NCBI GenBank assembly: GCA_028023455.1
Contig: JAQFVV010012441.1
Coordinates: 6,033,544 to 6,097,543 of the forward strand
Origin: Epiperipatus broadwayi
Taxonomy: Eukaryota; Onychophora; Udeonychophora; Euonychophora; Peripatidae
Direction of reading: 5' to 3'
Length of the DNA stretch: 64,000 bases
Position 1 is the stretch's first letter, and each line of letters starts with the position of its first letter. Below are positions 47,965 through 60,804 of this stretch, in pieces. A program made the translations under genes and the position numbers. The notes under the pieces were generated by a model, which was not told where the DNA came from, made no database searches, and saw nothing but the letters and a program-made list of their open reading frames with translations.

Positions 47965-47992
47965 GGATGGATGATGATAGATAGATAGATAT
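47463..47992. repeat. Compound tetranucleotide array with a G-rich core
   Basis: Short GATA/GGTA units start at 47463. From about 47483 to 47770 the plus strand is a G-rich mixture of GGTA, GGTG, GGCA, GGCG and GAGG-type units. From about 47772 it becomes GATA, then blocks of GATG and GATA with three odd 'gatgatgg/gatgatag' junctions. The 163-codon minus-strand frame (Pro-Thr-Tyr-Leu and Ser-Ile-Tyr-Leu repeats) is an artefact. The G-rich core, with runs of two and three G every four bases, could form quadruplex structures. Confidence 0.95.
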
Positions 47993-47999
47993 TTGAAAT

Positions 48000-48345
48000 T
48001 TTCCATAGCTATATTATTCCAACCACACTCCGTTTCTGAATAAATAAATTTCGAATTTTAGCACCCCAATGAAAAAGAAAATCCTCTTCAATTCAAGCTA
48101 ATTTAAATAAATGAGAATGTAAAAAGCTTTAAAGATCTTACGTTGCTAATAAACAAACATGTTTAATTTTAAATATACTTAGGTAGACTATACAATAGTC
48201 ATTTTTATTCCCCAAACTCAAATATAAAAAATAGAAACAATGCATATAGCTAGTTGAAAATCTATAAAAATATTTGAAATGCACTATAGCTATATTATTC
48301 CAGCCTGCCCCCCTTTAAATAAATGTGGTAGGCATTGCTTATATA
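48000..48345. other. No recognised feature
   Basis: The phrase 'atatttgaaatt/gcac' plus 'atagctatattattcca' occurs at 47989-48019 and again at 48271-48302, a small direct duplication across the end of the array. Confidence 0.45.
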
Positions 48346-48349
48346 TATA

Positions 48350-49000
48350 TATATAGAGAGAGAGAGGTAGGTAGATAGATGTACAAATAAAAAAGTAGAT
48401 CTAAATAGGGAGGAATATAGCTAGATAGATAGAAGATATATAAATAAAAATATAGGAAGATAGATTTATAACTATATAAATAGATAAATAGAAATTACTT
48501 AGATAGGTAGATGGAAAGATGAATGGTGATAATTATATAGCTGAATAAGTAGATAGATATACAGATAGATATATAGGTAGATAATTATACAGAAAGATAG
48601 ATATATAGAATAATAGATAGATTATTCAATAAATAAAATGACAAACATAGATAATGGATGGATAGCTAGATAAATAGTTATACAGATAAATAAAGATAGA
48701 TCGATCAATCAATAGATAAAGAGATAGATGGATAGATAGCTAGACAGACAGACAGATAGATAGAAATATAGCCAGATTCGTAGCTAAAATACAGATAATT
48801 AGACAAATAGATATGGAGATATATAGGTAGATAGATAAATATAGTCTGATTGATAAATATTTGGTTATAGACAAACAGATAAGATAGGTAGAAAGACAAA
48901 TAGATAAAATAATAGATATGTAGGTAAGTAAATAGACAGAGGGGCATATAGATAGTTAAATGAACAGACAGATACAAATAGATGGATAGATAGATTTGTA
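48350..49000. repeat. Decayed GATA array
   Basis: Scattered GATA, GACA and GGTA words over 650 bp with a short GA run at 48354-48366. It reads as an old array that lost its purity, in contrast to the pure array 400 bp away. The 90-codon frame at 48705-48977 (-) is an artefact. Confidence 0.85.
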
Positions 49001-49424
49001 TAAAAGTTAGATGATATGTTGAATGACTTTCAAAGGATCCTACTAAAAGGAAACTCTTTTAAGATAATGAACACTTTTAAATTAGTAGTTATTTTATACT
49101 GTGTTAATAACTTTATGGGTATAAATAAAATCAAGTGTTATCAGACATATATATAAAACACATTTTAATTTGTAGAAAGCAAAGCAATCATTTTCCACAA
49201 TTGTTCTATAGAAAATAATGCAGACAATACTCAGAAGACCAGTTGATATCTGAATAAGCAAATCTAATGTGTTTTTTTCGCTCTTATTATCCCTCAATCC
49301 TCAAAAAGCTAGACATTAATTTTCATGCTTTATTGAATGGTTACCTTAAGTCCATTATACATTGCCTTAAAACTAATTAAGCTTGCTTTTAAAATTTTCT
49401 GCTAACCAAAGAAAATAAATAAAC

Positions 49425-49490
49425 AGTACCATGTCCGCCTGGATTCGAATACCAGTCTTTACGCATGGTTAGTCTGTATACTATAGACTT
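49425..49490 (-). other. tRNA T-arm-like fragment
   Basis: On the minus strand, 'actggtattcgaatccagg' resembles a T-arm with TTCGAAT and CTGG/CCAG pairing, but with two extra bases. No matching D-arm or anticodon arm was found. It may be a SINE remnant. Confidence 0.25.
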
Positions 49491-49499
49491 TATTGTATA

Positions 49500-52140
49500 A
49501 TGTGTACTTGTATAAAATATTTAAATATATTTTATTGCTTTATAATAGTTCTATAAAAAAATATTTACTGAAATGTCTGTTTGCTTTAAGTGCTTTTTAA
49601 CTATAAAAATATCCATTTCAACATTTGCTCTTAAACAGTTTAAACGGAATTTTCTTAAAGTAGTTGACAGTTACAAATAGCTTCTCTTCTTAATTTATTT
49701 ACTTTAGCGTTCCGTTTATATTATTTCGTTATTATACTCCAAGTTGATTTCGCCTTTATATAATTGCTGTAATTAGTAATGTGTTCGCTTGTTTTTTGAT
49801 TATTATTATTATTTTGAATGTAAATCAATGTTTTGGCAAGACTTGGATTATTATTTTTGTTTTAATGACGAATTAATATCTGTTTATTTATCTTAACACT
49901 ATTAATTTTTTTTGTATTGTTAATTTAATAGCCTTTACGTTAATTTTTAACTCATTAATCTTACTGATAAACAGAGATCGTCGTATATTTGTTTTTAAAA
50001 CTAAAAGTTTCATCTGGAATTATAATAGTTACTATTTATTATGTCTACCTTATGTAAATCATTACTATAAATTACGAAAGGGCCGAACTTGTAGATAATA
50101 AAAATCAAATTATTATATTTTTCTTTATATAAAATTTACAGATAATAAAAAATAAATTTATATTTAAAAAATCATCTTAAATATAAAAACATTAGAATAA
50201 AATTTTGTTCTTTTATTACTCTCTTTAATTGTTATTTTTAAATCTGCAATGACGTAATATTTGTTTATATAAAATAATTCGTGCTTTTTTTTTTTTTATG
50301 AGAAATTCTGATGTTGTGAATAATAGAGATTTTGTTTAGAGTATAAAAATAATAATAAAATTGTATGGTCAATTGCTTGATTGTCACGTAATGTTTGAAA
50401 AATCGTATGATAGATAGAGACCGGTATTTTTTTTTTTTTTAATTTACATTACATCAGTTGTGAATTGATTCTATATTACTTTGGTCCCGAGTCCATCACT
50501 ATTAAAATACATACACAGAGCTTTATTTAAAGTCATGTGACATCTTATAGTAATTTGTTTATTGCAATGAAAGTTCATTATTCACTTTTGAGAAAAACAA
50601 ACAAACAAAATGAGGATATATATATTTGAAATGAATATCCAAATCTTTGTGAAAGTTCAAATACTTCCCAATTCTCTGGATGAGTTACAGTTCATTGTTT
50701 TCAAATCACCATCCTAAACTCCCATCTACTTTGTGTTATTCAATGCTATCCACTCAATTTACAGTTTTCTCCAACTACGTCTTTGTGTTCTCAGAAGTAT
50801 CCATTTCACTTTTATTTTATAATATTGCTTTTCTCAGTATGTATTTTATCCCATTCTTTTATTTGTTTTAATATTGCAGATTCTTTCTTTTTGATTCATA
50901 TTCAGCGTTTTTTTATTGTTATTTATTCTATGTTTAATTTTATATCTAACTTTGTTTGAGTACTCAGATCAGTGTGTTTTATTTCATTCTATATACATTA
51001 TAAAGCTGCAGGAGCAATAATTATATTCATATTAATCACTAGAATAAAATGGATTTTATCAAGAGCTTTCTCTTTTATTGTAGTTTACTTTTTTTTGCTA
51101 TTTATTATATCACAGTATTTATCTCCGCTATTACAAGAGATAAGGGGACATTCAAGTGAAATTGTATTTTAGTTTTTATACAAGGTACTTTTGAATTAAT
51201 TACCCTATTATTAAAAGGCAGATCAAGCCAAATTTTTTCTATTTGATTTATTCAATAATCTTATATATATATATGTACTGTTTTTAATAAATATTCTATA
51301 CAAGAACAAGACAATAGCATTAGTATATTTTAAGTAAATTATTTTATTCTGTAAATTTTAGTATCTCTTCTCTACTAATTTATATTTTTTAAATGCAAGT
51401 TCTATTGTTTTTAAAAACAATGACTCAAGTAATATTACATCCCTCAAATCTGTATTTAATTTCTAATCATTACAGTTTAATTTTGGGCTGAATCATTTTT
51501 GTATGTCTATTCAATTACTCTAATCAACCTACCCTATCTATCATTGGAAATATTGTGCTACTGATGAAGAGCTGCAGAGAATATTTTTAATATATATACA
51601 TTTATCAATATTTAAATCATGACTGAGTTTTGAGAAGCATAGTGACCATTAAGAATATTCATAAACACATGTATAATTTATAAGCATTAATTATGAATGG
51701 AAATTTAATGTAATAATGTAGATACATTTTTCACTATGGTGTGATCAAAGCCAAAACAATAAGAATTGTAAAAACAAATCAAAATCATATGATCTTCCAA
51801 ATAGCCATACAACATGTGTGAGTTTAGTTACCATAGCTAAAAAATGTAATAGATTATTATATAGAAATTCCTGTTTGTATGAAAATATTGAATATATATA
51901 TATCAGGGAGGAAGTGTCCATGTATTGAACAGAATAAGTGCTTCTGTAGAAAAATTCACTAAAACTTTCAAAAGCTTTAATTAAAATTCACTAAAATATG
52001 TGCATATTCAACCTCACAAAATTGATCCAACAAGTTGAACATACAATAGTGTAATAAGAACAATAAGTATATTACTGTATATAAGCTATTTTGGAAAATG
52101 TAAAAAAAATCTAAACTATTTTGCTAAACATAAAAAAAGA
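49500..52140. other. No recognised gene
   Basis: AT-rich. Frames at 50680-50871 and 50972-51172 (+) are hydrophobic, short and motif-free. Nothing else was recognised. Confidence 0.5.
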
Positions 52141-52145
52141 GCAAA

Positions 52146-52620
52146 CTCTTCAAACTTTTTTTTATTGTATGGAATTTCTGTTGACTTTCAACTTTTTTAC
52201 CAACAGCTGAATTGTTTTTATACATGGCCAGGAATGAATTTGACCAACTCATTATTGGTTTATTATAAGTTCACATAATGCTAAAATCTAATTTACAATT
52301 AAACTTTAAAATGTTAAAAGCATTTGTAAGATAAAAATATAATGATAATGTATTATATATATTTAAACTAATCATGGCCTGATTAACATAAATAAAGAAT
52401 GAATAATTCAAACTCATTATTTTTGAATGGAATTTCTGTTGACTTTCAATTTTTTACCAATAATTGAATTGTTTTTATATATTGTAAGGAATGAGTTTGA
52501 CCAATGCATTATAAGTTGATTATAAGAAGTTCACACAATACTAAAATCTAATTTATAATTAAAATTTAAGAATGTTAAAATCATATACTGATAATGTATT
52601 ATCTATATTGTAATGATCAG
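52146..52620 (+). repeat. Tandem duplication, two units of about 220-230 bp
   Basis: 52146-52376 and 52407-52620 share 'ggaatttctgttgactttca', 'gaattgtttttata', 'agttcacataatgctaaaat' (second copy with small changes) and 'gataatgtattat'. The two units differ at many positions, so the duplication is not recent. No coding content. Confidence 0.85.
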
Positions 52621-52629
52621 ATTTGTATA

Positions 52630-55600
52630 TTCACATAACAAAATCCCGAGTTCTGATAAAATACATGAAAGGCAATCAAAATGAGATGGTAAGATTCAGA
52701 GTCCAAACCAAGCTCAAATCATTCACCAGCACTCCATGATTTAACACCATATGAATGACATTTCTGAGGTTACACATGGACCTTAATTTTAATCATGAGA
52801 TGGATCCGCACAGGGAGAAATATGAGACTTTATGGTTAAACACACATGCATTGCATAAAATTGGACTAAACATCTATTAATGACTGAGTTAATATAATAT
52901 TGACATTTTGTATAATATCTGGTAATATAATTAATAAGTAAGTGGATTGGATTAGGATATGATAAAAAAATAATAAAGACAGGATAAATTTAAATACATT
53001 TATTAAAATTATTAGTAATGAAAAACAAAATAAATTAAATTATACTATTTAGGGGTCATATTGACATCAAATAGACACTTTCAAGTGTTATACAATGGAA
53101 TATAATTAATCCGAAGTAATATAGTGTTCAGACTCATTTAAATGTATATTAGCTGACTTTCGTACTCAGCAAATAATCTATGCATATAAGAATGTAATAT
53201 TCAAGATAATATTCATTTAATATCATGGTTTGCCAAGTGATAAATAACAATGCTAGCAAGAAATATAATTTAATTATTACTGTGATAATATTGTGATTGT
53301 TTTCTAAGTTTCTCTAATATTCAAGCCTAATAATGTAGCTCAATAATCATGTGAATCATCATCCATCAAACTAAAGGTGATCTTAGTTTTGGATAAATCC
53401 CAAATAACATATTATAGAAAAAAGTGATTGAACTAGCCCTACATACATTCACTATAGGCACTTAAAATATGCTATATAGAGAGAGGGACTACTGAAATAT
53501 ATTAATACCCTTGTTTAACAAACAATTAATTCGCATCTCTAATCATATTTAATAAAAAGGGAGGAAAAGCATATTTAAGAGGATTAGAATTAATGAAAAT
53601 AACTAAATATGTCTTATTAATATCTCCCTGGCCAGAATTCTATTATTAATTAAGTAAAACTATGCTTAAAATCATAATTTATCAATATAACAAAGCAAAC
53701 TATAACAATTATATGAAATTGAATTCAGAGTTGATTTCAATTACTGCAATGATCACAAGGCCATCAGTTATTAATTAATGAATTTGAATTTCAAAACAAT
53801 GATTCGGATGTAATATAACTAAGTGTTATATCATAATTACTAAATTGAAGATAGAAATATTATCTTCAGGATAAAATTATTAAAATATATCCACTCACTG
53901 GTTCAAAATATATTTGGCATATCATTACATATCTAAATGAAATATTAAAAACTTAAATATATAAAAGAGCATAGATTTCACTGCAAATTCGAGAGTAAAA
54001 CAGAATTTAATTAACAAAATAATTATTAAGTTCATCTCTAACAGGTTCAAGATAGTAGATTTTACAGAGATATTTTACAGTAAATCAAGTGAGTATTTAT
54101 TATTAGTTTTACAGATTGAAGTAAAAGAAAGATTTGAACTATTAGACTTTAAACTGGGTGTTTATTTAAATTTACTATAGCTATAGTTCTGAAAATTAAT
54201 AATTAAAGTTCATCTGAGAGCTAACTCCTGGACAGCAGCTTGTCTCTTGGCTTTATTCTCTGGATAGGTGGCAGCTCTCTGAAAATTGAAGTACTGTTTC
54301 AGTAGGTTTCCATCACGAAGGTTATCAATCGCTATGTTGGCTTGTACCATTTCAGCATGTAGTATTGAGATGAAGATCACTGTCCCTCGGGCATGAGGAT
54401 CAGCACAATTTACATAATTATTTGACCATTGTAAAATTCAAATGAGTGTGGATTTGGCTTGCAGATCTTTTTAAAATTTGACTGAGTACATATGTAGCAA
54501 AAAACAGCCTATTTACACTTGCTCATGATGAAATTACATTTTTAGTAAACAAAATTTTCCCAGTGAAGTTACCAATTAGCACCTTTAAAATTTGATATTT
54601 TTAGAGACCAAAATAACTTTTAGCTTTTGTTTTAATCCATAAACAGAATGTTTTCTTATACTTGGCCATTTACATTCCCACAAGATTTTAGCAATCGATA
54701 CAGTTGGCTGAATCTTGTTTAGAACTTAAAATATATTTCGACAAACAATTATTGTCTTTAGTAAAATTTTGATTTTATCATCCCATCATACTAAATGCAG
54801 GTATGGCATAATATAATTTTTACAGATTATTTTTAAATAATTTAAAAAATAGCAAACAACTAAATAACAAGCCACTATATATATATGACGGTGGTTCATG
54901 GGATATATCTATATATGCAATCTAAGCAAAATAAAGTATAAAATTGATTTATAATTTAAACTAAATCACATTTAAAATTATACACGAACTTTTAAATATG
55001 TGAAAATTGTTGTGGCAAGTAAAATAAAAACATTATTAAAAAAAGATGTAGTGTGTTTACATTCCTAAAAAAAGTTATGCTTCTCACTAATATATATATA
55101 TTGTAATATTTAAACTTAATCAGTAAATCTAAATATGCAGCTATCTAATTGCTTAATATTTTTTAAAAAAATGCAATAAGTTTATTTCTAAGGTAAGCCT
55201 ATTTGCTAAGGCTTGATATGTAAATCTTATACAACTTATGAGTCAGTTTATGAGAACTTTTGTAAGTTTTAATTGCCTTAAAAGTTATTTTAATAACTTT
55301 TTGTAATGCTTTAAGCATATATGTAGTTGTAGATAACTTTAAATTGATTCATTTTGGGATATCCTTATCCTAAATATTAATGAGTTAATATTGGGAAAAA
55401 TGTTATGAATTAAAATTATTTTAATTTAGATATTAGTGCATAAAAATCAATGTTAAAGTTAAACTTTAAAGCTAAATTTGAATATTTACTGTTCATTGTT
55501 AATAATTAAATTATTTATTCATAAATTTGTATTTTATTTAAGTTATTGGCTAATAAAATATATATTTTTCTTAATGCCAATTGTAATAAAGATTAATTCA

Positions 55601-55855
55601 GTCAAGTAAGTTTTAAGCTAGTTAAATAAACAAGATGAAGAATTAATTTATTATTAAAAGCTATTAGTTTCAAATAAAAAAAGCATTCATGAATGCATTC
55701 ATGAATGTGTGTGTGTTCTTGATTATAAATTTTATTTTAATTTCCTTGTTATAATATTAAATGTTATTCTTAAATATTTTATTTTAAAAGTCTTATTTAA
55801 AAAAATATTCTGGTAAGCTTCATATTTATTAAATATTGCATACAATTGTTTAAAA
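52630..55855. other. No recognised gene
   Basis: A stretch at about 52640-52840 and another at 54200-54450 are less AT-rich, but they contain no open frame or recognised family. The rest is AT-rich. Confidence 0.5.
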
Positions 55856-55862
55856 GAATATG

Positions 55863-56152
55863 TTTAGTTTCATTTAAGAATGATGTATAGTAAATTCTAG
55901 AAAATTTTGCAGGCATCATTCATTCAGACATAGTAAAAAGTAATTTAAAGTGATTGGTTTATCTTCATGCTTTCATTTCCAATGCTTAAGATTTGCCCAT
56001 ACTTAAGCATTTGGGTTGAAAGAATAGGTGGATTCATTCTATTCTTTTGCAAAGACTTTTTCTTGTGTTGGAAGTGAAAGTATTCATTTATTATTAAGAT
56101 TCATAAAGCACATGTGCATTAGCTTGAAAAGCTGATCTTTAGTTTATTAAAA
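55863..56152 (-). repeat. Dispersed repeat family C, copy 3
   Basis: Reverse complement of 17327-17622 over the full length, including 'ttgcccatacttaagcattt' and 'attaagattcataaagcaca'. It defines both ends of the element together with copy 1. Confidence 0.8.
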
Positions 56153-56159
56153 GAATATT

Positions 56160-57425
56160 GTAAATTAATTTTCTATTTAAAATAATATAATTTATAAAAT
56201 ATTGTTTTACTTTCATTGTAATAATTTTTTAGTTTTATAAATAATTGTCTTAAAATGTAACATTTTAATTAAAGTCTAGATAATTATGTAAATGAGTGTA
56301 TTTTTAGCTATGTCTCCCAGGATACCAGTTAATCTATAAACTTTAATAAATTATAGTCAAGAAATCTCAAACACTGCTCCAATGCCTCAAAATATGAATA
56401 GGTTATGCGAATGGTGATAATTAAATCATTTATCAAAAAGAAACTTCAAAATAACTCACTCATTATTTAATTTATCACCATAGTACAAAAATGACCAATC
56501 TTTCGGTAATATATACATATACTATTCAATGTAACTTCTCTCATTATTAGTGTAGAGGTATATTAGTAAGGATAAATGTCTATTTAATAATAAATCATGA
56601 ATATTCACCATTTTAGTCTTTTGTAAAACTGACCTCAGTTTATCCAACCACAAATCTTTATTAATAATCCTTAAATTGAACATTTTAATTAGTAGATCCA
56701 CCAACTAAAACTATATGTAAGAAAACCTGGAAAAATTTATACCCCATGCTTATTTATTCACTTTTTTATCTTGATGACTTTTAACATTTTCAGTATCAAT
56801 CTGTTATTTTAATACACTTTAAGACATGTCTACTGATTGCTTTTCATTATACCTTGTTATTGATCTTACTCTATGGATGAGTGTACATACTATATATTAT
56901 ATTTACTGATAGAAAATGTGCTAGAATTAATTTTAAAAAAATGTCAAGCTAAGATAAACTACAACTGATGGTGTTTAAATGTTATTGTTTGATGATAGTA
57001 TGTAACCTATTGCTATGTTATTTTATTCTTTTTAGGCAGATAAAACAATTTATGATACACAATAAAATATCCATCTCTATAAAATGGAATTGAACAAATT
57101 TATTTCTATGAAAATAGGTTTTGAGATTATAATATTAGTATTTATTTGTTTTTGTTAAGTCTCCAATAGCAACAACAAGAACAACTGAAATATAATACAA
57201 TTATATATATATAAATTTATGACTTGTTTTATTAATTATTATAAGTATACCTTTAAAGGCTTTTGCGATGCTATATTGCAGAGGTTATTACTATATGATG
57301 AAACTGAGCTGAATTCAGACCTATATAGCTATCTGGTATGTAAGGCTGGATTTGAAGACATTTACATATCTGAAAAGTTCAGGCGTTCAAATTGATAGTA
57401 ACATGTTTTATAAGTGCTGACTTTT
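56160..57425. other. No recognised gene
   Basis: AT-rich. The frame at 56522-56704 (-) has no recognised motif. Confidence 0.5.
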
Positions 57426-57429
57426 GAGT

Positions 57430-57610
57430 TAGTATTTTAGATCTAGTTTCTAGAGTCCCAGTGCACCACTGAGGTGAACCACAAGCTCAAAACCAATTGG
57501 TCTGGAGATAGGGACTTTCCAATAGAAATTTTGAATTCTTTCTCTTTCAGCACTTATAAAATAAAGCTTGATTAGAGCTATTGGTAAGCTGCATCTAGTG
57601 ATCATATATA
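57430..57610 (-). repeat. Dispersed repeat family F, copy 2
   Basis: Reverse-complement partner of 28310-28480, with 'caaaaccaattggtctggag', 'gaattctttctcttt' and 'gctattggtaagctgcatct'. Similar complexity continues to the left (57280-57430), so the full element may be longer here. The 74-codon frame overlapping it is a shadow. Confidence 0.7.
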
Positions 57611-57779
57611 TATTTATATCCATACAAATGTTTTCAAGGTTGCAGATATAAAAAAACATGTTTTGTGGGTTCAACTATATATTTTAATTTAAAAATCCCA
57701 ATGTTTGGACTTGCTCACCTAAACCCTCAACTGGAAAATGAAAACTATATAATTGTAGAAATGTTGTAAACAATGTTAA

Positions 57780-59045
57780 TAAAAATAGTTGAAGAGGCAA
57801 TGGAAATATCACAACTGAAAAATAGATGTATAAAATTGAAAAATAATAATAAATAAATAAAAATTCAGTGAAATTTGTTTTTTAAAAAATGTTTCCAAAT
57901 AGGAAGAAGTTTACATGTGTCATCATGTTTGTTGATACAATTTGGTTTTTTTAGTATATAAATAGTTTCTCTGATATTACACTGGTGTAGTTTTTCATAG
58001 CTCGATAATCTTAGATACTGGTCTTAGAAAAATCAATATTGTGACCTGAATCCATAGCATGGATTGAGAATGCTGATGATGATAAATGTTGTTTCACTGC
58101 ATTAGCATGTTCATCCCACTGATGTGACAATTGCTCATATCTACATAAGAAAACTCACAAGCAACACAAAATCTCATAAACTCCCCAAGCCTCCAGAGGA
58201 ATTGAATCTTTAAGCTTGGTTAGAAAATTACCAATTTTTTGATAAGGAGCATATACTGTCTTTATGTAATAATATTTTAGGATATGTCCGAAACTGTCAT
58301 TGGTTCATTTTATATAAGGCATACAAACTCTAATAGTTGATTCTTCTTTTTGTTTTTTATTTGTATTTTTATCTTGAAATAAGGCTTGATGTAATTTTTT
58401 TATTATAACAATACCTTATTTATATGATGTATTTCTTCTTTTAACTATGATTTATCTGAAAGTTTAATTGCTCTGGTAAATAGTGTTTAGGTCTAAGAAA
58501 AAATATGAGTTGGATGATAATGAGATAAAATTTGGAAGTACCTGTCAGAATGTGTAGCCTTTCTGAAAACTGAGAATGATAAAAAAATATTTTGTTTCTT
58601 GGTGACAATAACATCAAGAAAGGGAAGTTTTCCATCAAATTCTATTTCCATTGTAAATGTAATATTAGGATGAATATTATTTAAATTTGATAAAAAATCT
58701 TCCAATTTATTTTACCATGTTGCCAGATAATAAATATGTCATTTATATATCTCAGCCAAACAAAAAGTTTTAAAGGTGCTGATTTTATAGCAAGAGTTTT
58801 TATATGTTCCATAAACAAATCAGCTATTACTTCTGAAATAGGAGAACCCATAGGAGTGACAAAAGTTTATAATATTTCCCATCACATATGAAATATGTAT
58901 TTGAAAGACTGTTTAGCCAAATCAAAAATATAGTTAGGCAAATTGCATCATTGAGAAATGATATTCAAAGTTTCATCAATTGGAATATTTGTAAATAAAG
59001 AGACAATATCAAAACTGACTAGAATATTATCTGTATTAACTTTTG
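57780..59045 (-). pseudogene. Penelope-like element relic: RT, GIY-YIG and 3' UTR
   Basis: The best-preserved PLE here. From the 5' side on the minus strand: RT motif A 'LVSFDIVSLFTNIP' (about 59020-58978) with its catalytic Asp, then 'TPMGSPISEVIADLFMEHIK' (about 58860-58800). Motif C reads 'RYINDIFII' where the family has Y-V-D-D, so the first Asp is Asn (codons within 58739-58747). Then comes 'FDGKLPFLDVIVTKK' and 'FRKATHSDRY' (58650-58540), the thumb-region blocks. The GIY-YIG region lies at about 58250-57940 and the 3' UTR beyond it. In-frame stops after motif A and before the nuclease show it is inactive. The 5' part of RT is missing, cut at the junction with the next feature. Confidence 0.88.
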
Positions 59046-59660
59046 AATTTGAATGCTCCATATCTAAAATTAGAAATTTTCTGACCAAGCCTAAAGATTC
59101 AATTCTTCTTGAGGTTCAGGGAGTTTATGAGTATTCATGCAGTGTTTGTGAGTCTTCTTATGTAGGTATGAGCAATCATCACATCAGTGCTAGAAGGGAT
59201 GAATGTGCTAATGCAGTAAAACATTCATCAATAGCAGCACTCTTGATCCATGATATGCATACATATCACAATATTGATTTTTCTAAGACCAGTATCTTAT
59301 CCAGATGTAAAAGCCTACAACAATGTAAGATCGGAGAAACTATCGAGGTACTAAAAATACGAAATTGTATCAATAAACGTGATGACACATGTAAACTTCC
59401 TTCTATTTGGACAAATTTTTAAAAAAACAAACTCCCCTGAATTTTTATTTATTTATTATTATTTTTTTAATTTTATACACCTATTTTTCAGTTGTGGAAT
59501 TTCCAGTGCCTCAACAACTATTTTTTTTAACACTGTTTACAATGCTCTACAATTATATAGTTTTCATTTCCTAGTTGAGGGCTTGTGTGATCAAGTCGAA
59601 ACATTGGAATTTTTAAATTAAAATTGTACATGGATGAACCTATAAAGCATGTTATATATA
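59045..59660 (+). pseudogene. Inverted PLE 3' part: GIY-YIG and tail, head-to-head with the previous copy
   Basis: Begins at 'gaatgctccatatctaaaat' and is colinear with 58260-57780 read on the minus strand, and with 45960-46665. The 154-codon frame at 58958-59422 starts in antisense RT sequence, so only the part from about 59045 is element-derived in this frame. It reads 'VYEYSCSVCESSYVGMSN' (Y-V-G for Y-I-G, with the paired Cys ahead of it), 'ISARRDEC' (conserved Arg), 'SIAALLIHDMHTYHNIDF' (His block, with the usual Gly-His as Tyr-His) and 'CNINK'-like 'NCINKRDD'. The nuclease frame is unusually intact. The 3' UTR ends in the tail 'gatcaagtcgaaacattgga' (59591-59610). Confidence 0.85.
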
Positions 59661-59669
59661 TACTGATGT

Positions 59670-60800
59670 TATCCATTTATTAAAAAATCTAGTCTTCTGA
59701 AGAGACATGTACTATACAGTTATGATATCACACATCTTAATAAGCCTATGTCAATGTACTAAATGATGGTGGCACTTTATTACATTGATTATTTAACTTC
59801 ATTGGATAGCATTGAACATAATGATCATTCTTACATTAGTCAGATGTAGAGAATATATTACAAGTGTATAATTATGAATAATGGGAACAGAGAATTATTG
59901 AGAAGATTAAAGAAAATATAGTAATATAAAATGAACTTGAATTTAAAAGAATAAATTTAGAGTTATATAAAAAATATATATATTAAATATTAAATGATCA
60001 GGTTAATATTAGAGGGGAATCATTATTTGACATTAAAGAGCTACTTTTATCTCTTCATCACTTATTTTTAAAATCATCTATAATTATAATATATAAAAAT
60101 AGTACACACATAGGTTTTCTTTAAAACATAGTTTTGATTCTATCATTGACTTATTACTAAATCCATTTCTTTTTTGATGGCACTGCAATCACTTTAAATA
60201 TATTTTAATCAACAATAATTCTTCAATTCTCCTTTCTCTTTTTTCATAATTGATATAGAAAGAAATAATGGTGATAAATATAAATAATGTATTCTAGAGA
60301 CAAGGTGACTGGTAACTGGTTCAATGCCTGAATTGCCTATAATGGCATTTCTTAATTAATGTAATGTGTAAGATGACTTTCTAATTTATCTGTTAACTAT
60401 AAAAATTTTGAGGTCCTAATTAATCTACATAATGAGTTATGACATGTAATGGGAGATTGTGCTTCACACCTTAACACACAATAGAACAGTAGTCAGCATT
60501 AAATTGTGTTTAACATAAGGTGGAAGGGGAGTGCTATCAAAACATCAGTAATAACTTACATTGGGTATCGCAATGAAGCCAGGAGTCCACGAGTGACAAG
60601 AATGTTTTCAAGTTTTATAAAATTTCATGATGGCAGAGAATGAATTAAAAAATGATTCATAAAAAGGCAAAAATAGAATAAGAATCTGATCTGTAAATGG
60701 AAGAATAATAATGTAATCTTATTGAACTGTACGATGATAAAAGAGGCTTGGAAAAATGTATATAAAATGAAAAATATATATATAAAAATGAAGTAACTAA
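59670..60800. other. No recognised gene
   Basis: A less AT-rich patch at about 60420-60620 has no open frame or recognised family. Otherwise AT-rich. Confidence 0.5.
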
Positions 60801-60804
60801 AGAT

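Noticed and set aside
47515-48006. 163-codon minus-strand frame rich in Pro, Thr, Leu and Tyr
   Set aside because: Translation of the compound tetranucleotide array. The mucin-like look is an artefact.
57450-57674. 74-codon minus-strand frame
   Set aside because: It lies in repeat family F, whose other copy does not keep the frame open.
58958-59044. N-terminal part of the 154-codon plus-strand frame
   Set aside because: This segment is antisense to the minus-strand RT. Only the part from about 59045 belongs to the GIY-YIG copy.
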